Shown here: positions 52,601-56,210 of the stretch, piece by piece
How positions within the stretch are numbered: position 1 is the stretch's first letter
Layout: each line of letters opens with the position of its first letter
From: Bacteroidales bacterium
GTDB taxonomy: Bacteria > Bacteroidota > Bacteroidia > Bacteroidales > F082
DNA: 56,210 bases
Assembly: GCA_017965765.1 (NCBI GenBank)
Contig: JAGCPJ010000016.1
Location: forward strand, 1 to 56,210
Direction: 5' to 3'
Position numbers and translations under genes: made by a program
Notes under the pieces: model-generated
Told to the model about the DNA's origin: nothing
Seen by the model: only the letters and a program-made list of their open reading frames with translations
The model's database searches: none

Positions 52601-55600
52601 GCGTGCCGGTGGTATTGAGCACTATCGCGAAGGTGTGTTTAATGCCCATGCCACAGGTTCTGATACCTATAAGACTGTGGATGTCACCATCACGCTTCCC
52701 GCCCTCCGCAACAGCGGTTACGTGTATCGTTTCGAGACCGTCGGTACTGGCTCTAACACTAGCATCAGCTACGGCGCCGACATCATGGCCTACGATGCCG
52801 CACGCGCAACCGGTAGCGGCGATGACTGGATTTCTTATACCACCAGCCAGCAGAGCGGGCAAACCCAAGCCCAGGTACAACAGCTCCTCAACGACGGCAT
52901 TCTCGCCAACCCCGATGTCAACTTCGGCTTGGTGGTCATGCCGACATCAGGCTTGGGACTGACCGGCGACACCTACCTCATCAGCCAAAACGCCGACGAG
53001 AACCTGGCCTTGGCCTCCACACAGTTCACCAACGCCGACTTCACCAAGGAAGACCAGATCACCTTCCGCCTCACCTATTACGACAAGTTGAGTTCCAACA
53101 TGACTTGGGATCCGATGACCATCGTGCTTGTACAGGTGGATCCCGACCATCCTGACGTTGTGTTGGACCGTGTGACCATTTCATTGGCGGTGAACACCAG
53201 CACCACCATCACGCAAGAGTTCTCCACGACGCTCTACGCCGTGATGCAAGGCAAGGGCAGCAACGCAGAAAGCTACACCGCCAAGGTGACCCTGCCCCAC
53301 TTCACCGTGGAGTCAGGACATGAATCGACTTTCACCGTCAACAGTGTGAGTTTCTCCTCTAACCATATTGACGCCACCAACGAAGACGGCCTTTTGGTCA
53401 ACCGTGGCGGTACCTACACCCGTACCAACTTCGCTGTCACCTACGGCGCGTCCAACAACTACGACAACACCAACGGCTGGGCCAGCAACACGGGCCAAAA
53501 CCATGACGCCAACCAAACCACCAACGTGGAAATCGGCAAGACTGGAGGACGTAACGAATTCGCCATCGACTTCACATTGCACTACAACGGCCATGAGAGC
53601 ATCACCACCACCGACACCCTCGGCGTACTCACCTTCAACATCACCTTCGACTACTTTGTGGCTGAAAACGATGAGACGCAGATGAATCAGCCGATGACCA
53701 TCTTGGTATATGTGATCCGTCGTGGTGGCGGTACGAAGTTCTACTTGGACGGCATCAACGGCTCGAACAATTTTGACGGCAAGCATCCCGACCAAGCTGC
53801 TCTGTCGCTGAGTACCATCTTCAACCGTCTCGGCTACCTCGCCGGCGACGAAATCTATATTGTCAACAAGGTGACTATCGACAAGCAGCTCACCTGGAAC
53901 GGTTCGACCTACGACAACGTGCTGATTTACCGTTACGACGGTGGCCATGAACTGGCCACTTCAACAGGTATCATCGGCAACCCCGACAACGAGGCTTACC
54001 TCGACACCTTGGTTTATGTGACCCACAACCTGGTGATGACGGGTATCACGCTTGACGGTCATTACAACGGAGGCAACACCCAGATCCAAGTCGGTGTTGA
54101 CAACGAAAATAATCCCGTTTACGCCCCCTTCACGCCTGTGACCGCCGAGTCGCCGATGATTGTCATCGCCAACGGCGCCACTGTGGAACTCAACGACGGC
54201 ACTGTACTCAGGCAGAACAACAACAACACTTCTGATGGCGGTGCAGTCTATATCGCCGATGGCGGAACCTTGATGATGAATGCCGACGCCACCATCACCA
54301 ACAACGTGTCGGTGGGCGACGGTGCCGGTGTATATATGGACGGCACGCTGAACGTGTCAGACGATGTCGTGATTTACGACAACATCGGCAAAGGCGTTCA
54401 GAACAACGTGTATCTGACTGATCCCGACAAGGTGGTGACCATCGGTACCGGCAGCACCACCGATGCCTACGGTGCTTTGAGCTCCAGTGCCCAGATCGGT
54501 GTCACCAAGACCACCAGCAGCGAATACACCAAGGTGGTGCATGTCGATAGTGAGAACGACATCGCCTGGCTTGAAACGCCTTACCCGCGTCCTAACACCG
54601 TCATCTTCCACGACGACGGCATCTATGAGTTAGAGTATTACGAAGACCCGACCTATCTCTACTGGGTTGGTACTTGGGTGACCACTGTTACCTGGAACCC
54701 CTACTTCACCAGCAGAGAACAAACCGGATATACAGATTACATGACTGCGGCACAGCTGCAAGACATCCACACCCCACAACAGTTGGCTTGGGTGATCTCC
54801 ATGCTCAACGGCGAGAACCACTGTGTGGCCGGTGAAAACAGCAATGCCAACATCAAGGTAACTGCCGACATCGACATGTACGCCAGCATCTGGGTGCCTA
54901 TGGGCACCACCGCCCATCCTTTCACGGGCACTTTCGACGGCAACGGCTTTACCATTGAAGGCATCCACAGCACCTTGGTTCACCAAGACATGGGTATGTT
55001 CGGCAACACCGCCGGCACCGTAAGCAACGCGGTCATCAAGGTTGACTTCGATGCCAACTCAGCCAACATCGGCACGGTGGCCGGCACCGTAAGCGGCGGC
55101 ACCATCAGCAATGTGGAGGCTGCCGGTACGCTCACCGGTGGCAGCAATACGGTGAACATAGGCGGCATCGCCGGTGTGACAGCATCCGGCAGCGAGATTC
55201 ACTCCAGTTTCGCAGTCAACACCATGAGCAGCATCGCCACCACCGTCATGGGCGGCCTCGTCGGCACCAACGGCGGCGACCTCATCAACAGCTACGCCAA
55301 CACTGCCATGAGCGTCTCCGAACACATCGGCGGCCTCGCTGGCGACAACACTGGACGCATTGAGAACTGCTATTCCGTGGTCGGCATCAAGAACTTCCCC
55401 TCGTTTGCCTACAACAACAGTGGCACCATCACGTACTGCTACGCCGACAAGGCCGGCAATTACGTGACCGCTGGTCAGACCGAGCCCACCAAGAGCGGCA
55501 ACTACAGTGCCGTGTTGGGACGCAAGGAGTACGGTTACATGTACGGCGACAACATCGTCACCGCCACGGGCAACGATTATGTTAAGACCACACATGCCTA

Positions 55601-56210
55601 CGACAACAACCACATCGTGAAATGGGACGGCTTGCTGAGCGTGTTGAACCAGTGGGTCAATGATGGACACACAGCCTACACTAAGTGGTTCCGTCCGACC
55701 ACGCAGAATGTCAACGGCGATTTGCCCGTGTTAGGCTTCCCGAAGAACATCTGCATGGCCACGGAAAACAGCAACAAGAAGTTCCTTGACTATTCGAACA
55801 ACCTCGACCATCTGTTGGAAGGCTACGGCGGCAAGACAGCCAGCATCTTCCTTTATGGCAACGCCACCAACGTGGCGAACGTGCCTGGTACCAACCTCTA
55901 CGTGTATGTCAACGAAGACGCTGCCCTGATCCAGTCAGGCACTGGTGACTTCAAGAACACCACGGTGGGTGTCACCTTCGACAACTCCTCCGATGGTACC
56001 GGTACCACCTGGAACCAGCTGGAAGGCACCCAGACCCTCACATACGACTGGCACTTCCTGTCAAGTCCGTTACAGAATGCACCTCTCGGTATCGTTTACA
56101 CCGACGAAGCTGAACACCACTGGTGGGGTCCCTACGGCGACAACGCACAAGTTGAATCTGTGAGTGGAAGCTACCTACCCGATGGCATTGAAAGTGCCAC
56201 CAAACCTGGA
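46623..56210 (+). CDS. Giant multi-domain surface protein (3' end outside window)
   Basis: One open frame of more than 3195 codons; frame was checked at several points and no break was seen. Long basic n-region then a signal peptide, cleavage near AQAQ (residue 39). Domains: two chitobiase/CHB_HEX_C-like modules (about 190-260 and 360-435; GATIYYTTNGSTPT, GASIFYTLDGSTPT); Gly-rich beta-helix repeats of the type SGGTISGDVFGGG (about 976-1340 and 1533-1660); between them a cleaved-adhesin domain (about 1346-1524; YNFDDGTLQGW ... VWIDDITIS); GLUG-type repeats (about 2793-2926; GGIAG, GGLVGTNGG). Probably exported, perhaps by T9SS, but the C-terminus is not visible. Adhesion or glycan binding is inferred. 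Confidence 0.85.
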   Translation, partial: MNKKSTNPMVSNRQKKKRLVMRTFAMMFFMALFTQIAQAQNVYMHGGTQTVPATGSLDFYDSGGPSSADFCWEKWYSHNENATLTFKKDASTPVVVTFNQFTAYDGNSGNHATPLNGSFSLRINDDHLYVYEGEKEDASKLIVDLTGTIVEPFSIMANGPITFKFVSNGSYRDEGWAAQVSAASSYAMQKPIIVKEICDDEVVLYPTAPGATIYYTTNGSTPTTSSTEYMGPFSIDLSGNVTVKAIVVKDGQNNSAVATHTFTPADQRPTPTTPTISINGNMVHITPGTVPAGLNETYNVRYTADGTEPSATNGTLITSPWDAFEWHTPNTTFKAVSVAVTCSDKVSSVETANFGNVTVPTPVITFNADGTATITCSLVGASIFYTLDGSTPTTSSGDFGTTSVTTAALTPGATVKAIAHYESQGYVDSQVASNTYVPSGGSTVGGGIVLLDDREDHSWSYYSDDSSPIKSLNPADVKITYFGNGTGNMTTAAQSGDNPTAFGANATGVQVNIGETENQFIYLKTLEKDGNSYPYTMIPNPFQVRPMGESGTVQSPTRTLYISGTVNGSNNQRFIRVTYTDENNQQQTWQQTSSGSGNTTITVKAGTSITLTARGRSGNNWSGYSYSTITARYDDSSTATIGTVTANSSNYNTSPYAQGTYTTSTATITVPGYRGFYAWRVKRLGGGLSIQRANGTAVNVGGIINAEEDIKFVTSNEEGNEVDFEALWAQAYVAVGSLSGLNSSVSYERNFMIIDGAGYHATSGVSVPVTITSVYPNGTSDGSTPTTTVPSSYYWFDDFSAANHTKFENIVLRNAYMDNNNLVEGNAYYYSNGYDLVFGRGIQSYDSNGSVGQIQAYGYSSSAHAAFDYHLRLESGEIVSLAPMGAGYVYNNTNYPCTISGTPHVNVTLGSDYDRAKKNNGLFSVTGAFFGGRYVVFSSSANATAINYDYTMKSGNILTGDVGSGAQGESMYLGVIPNVCQYQGGRRLTVEGGVINNIAGGLDQDSYASTTNENVYIRIKGGQVDGCVYGAAAYVTATGNRKFVITGGTINGWIAGGCNGTASTGGETYGDSYIYFGGDAQVGNSEGGTHVGGEIALDSDGDNVIDSYGINGADGGIIFGAGCGINPTDSSFVPDGSYTTNTVGQVNNSTVVVADNAIVWRDIYGGGNYGYIANSGTANLHIIGGEVKGNVYGGANNQKSQTVNISMTNGVVEGNIYGGSNSWGIANGLASINVSGGKVSNVFGGGYGSGTDMQGGTKVNIAGGTINNNVYGGGEQGTVSNGGTEVNVSGGTMKDVYGAGKGASSITALVSGQTKVTISGGTISGDVFGGGQNGNVVYAGGSSSNDNYSYNFDDGTLQGWTTIQVNTSGGNWLHSNNNPGNYDYTSLAHSGTGFAMSYSFIDNVSAYNTNAYLVSPRQYEVRDGATLSFWYDYANDTYQDYFEVCVSTAATPSSASDFTAIWTSSSKGNATPNDVLRHNNNRYNNWREIELNLSSYAGQNIWIAFHHQDEDQYEVWIDDITISIPSDDAEVVPASLVSVSGGAISGSVFGGGKMGTTTGAVTTTVSGGNIRGNVFGGAEGEQKKVFVTGLRTVNMTGGQVYGNVYGGSRNANDGNDLNLAHNSFSSSTETGTICVTNISGGSIDQNVYAAGYYGNTFGSVYAFIGKNAIENAPNKRPTSDANYAVSNLNILGTVWAGGDWGTFSGSFGGSTISGNSNIYIDGLDYQTTTNQTSNAQYMNIGGSVLASGTSCDAGKGERTVIIRNYGTANNNGGKDEPYIDATRSLLSIQRAKLLIIDNANLNLNGQGMINSLNATEKYGIYEIGNGAVTEDMQYGVRLVNGSGLFLNAPVSQIANFVSCSCDDVYTAELTTDDYPALTPSDLSTTDNKVRVNGGNYVEVKYDTQYGMLSGYAHMMVSTAETDATCAYARPRWESNAPFNMNDSNYDNRNDGGWVSYTASNNTFDLAGNSGNIQMPYENHTHSSKNGEQYFRIWRAGGIEHYREGVFNAHATGSDTYKTVDVTITLPALRNSGYVYRFETVGTGSNTSISYGADIMAYDAARATGSGDDWISYTTSQQSGQTQAQVQQLLNDGILANPDVNFGLVVMPTSGLGLTGDTYLISQNADENLALASTQFTNADFTKEDQITFRLTYYDKLSSNMTWDPMTIVLVQVDPDHPDVVLDRVTISLAVNTSTTITQEFSTTLYAVMQGKGSNAESYTAKVTLPHFTVESGHESTFTVNSVSFSSNHIDATNEDGLLVNRGGTYTRTNFAVTYGASNNYDNTNGWASNTGQNHDANQTTNVEIGKTGGRNEFAIDFTLHYNGHESITTTDTLGVLTFNITFDYFVAENDETQMNQPMTILVYVIRRGGGTKFYLDGINGSNNFDGKHPDQAALSLSTIFNRLGYLAGDEIYIVNKVTIDKQLTWNGSTYDNVLIYRYDGGHELATSTGIIGNPDNEAYLDTLVYVTHNLVMTGITLDGHYNGGNTQIQVGVDNENNPVYAPFTPVTAESPMIVIANGATVELNDGTVLRQNNNNTSDGGAVYIADGGTLMMNADATITNNVSVGDGAGVYMDGTLNVSDDVVIYDNIGKGVQNNVYLTDPDKVVTIGTGSTTDAYGALSSSAQIGVTKTTSSEYTKVVHVDSENDIAWLETPYPRPNTVIFHDDGIYELEYYEDPTYLYWVGTWVTTVTWNPYFTSREQTGYTDYMTAAQLQDIHTPQQLAWVISMLNGENHCVAGENSNANIKVTADIDMYASIWVPMGTTAHPFTGTFDGNGFTIEGIHSTLVHQDMGMFGNTAGTVSNAVIKVDFDANSANIGTVAGTVSGGTISNVEAAGTLTGGSNTVNIGGIAGVTASGSEIHSSFAVNTMSSIATTVMGGLVGTNGGDLINSYANTAMSVSEHIGGLAGDNTGRIENCYSVVGIKNFPSFAYNNSGTITYCYADKAGNYVTAGQTEPTKSGNYSAVLGRKEYGYMYGDNIVTATGNDYVKTTHAYDNNHIVKWDGLLSVLNQWVNDGHTAYTKWFRPTTQNVNGDLPVLGFPKNICMATENSNKKFLDYSNNLDHLLEGYGGKTASIFLYGNATNVANVPGTNLYVYVNEDAALIQSGTGDFKNTTVGVTFDNSSDGTGTTWNQLEGTQTLTYDWHFLSSPLQNAPLGIVYTDEAEHHWWGPYGDNAQVESVSGSYLPDGIESATKPG

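Overview
The window looks like chromosomal DNA of an uncultured Bacteroidales-type Bacteroidota. Almost every intergenic promoter found has the Bacteroidota -7 box (TAnnTTTG), often with a -33 TTG. The products are typical of the phylum: methylmalonyl-CoA carboxyltransferase and epimerase, GGGtGRT protein, a CotH-kinase protein with a T9SS-type C-terminal sorting domain, a giant GLUG/cleaved-adhesin surface protein, and DUF5618 proteins. No plasmid, phage, rRNA or CRISPR was seen.

Region by region. 1-2.2 kb: the end of a propionate/succinate-type operon (epimerase, then carboxyltransferase cut by the window edge) and a small secreted protein. 2.3-10.1 kb: a D-alanylation-like surface-modification locus. 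A plus-strand operon encodes an adenylation enzyme, a VOC/epimerase-like protein, a GNAT and an acyl carrier protein. Two minus-strand MBOAT plus SGNH-like pairs bracket it. 10.2-13.6 kb: gatE-gatD, the archaeal-type Glu-tRNA(Gln) amidotransferase. 13.7-21.5 kb: housekeeping genes (THUMP methyltransferase, pth, rplY, prs, tRNA-Leu(CAA), a NifU-like protein with a GGGtGRT protein) plus two tandem lipoprotein paralogs. 21.6-32 kb: accessory block with an AbiEii-like toxin-antitoxin pair, a HTH protein plus membrane Ser/Thr kinase, a radical-SAM/SPASM operon with a candidate RiPP precursor missed by ordinary ORF calling, a broken lipoprotein gene, a DUF5618 gene and an Rpn-type nuclease. 32-46.3 kb: CotH-kinase T9SS protein, rlmN, a multi-cofactor fused dehydrogenase, a 1999-residue alpha-2-macroglobulin, a polyprenyl synthetase, and two more DUF5618 copies. 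46.6 kb to the end: a giant mosaic surface protein of more than 3195 residues, open at the right edge.

One theme cuts across the window. Short purine/pyrimidine-asymmetric repeats (units such as GGAAAACGGA, GTGGAAA, GGAATTC, AGAAGAC, often as inverted pairs) lie between genes and also inside them in frame. They encode signal-peptide starts, C-terminal tails and internal loops.

The two best candidates for little-described systems are the RiPP-like operon at about 25.4-30.3 kb and the dlt-like locus with two MBOAT/SGNH export pairs at 2.3-10.1 kb. Functions are inferred by reading translations against remembered family motifs; no search was run.
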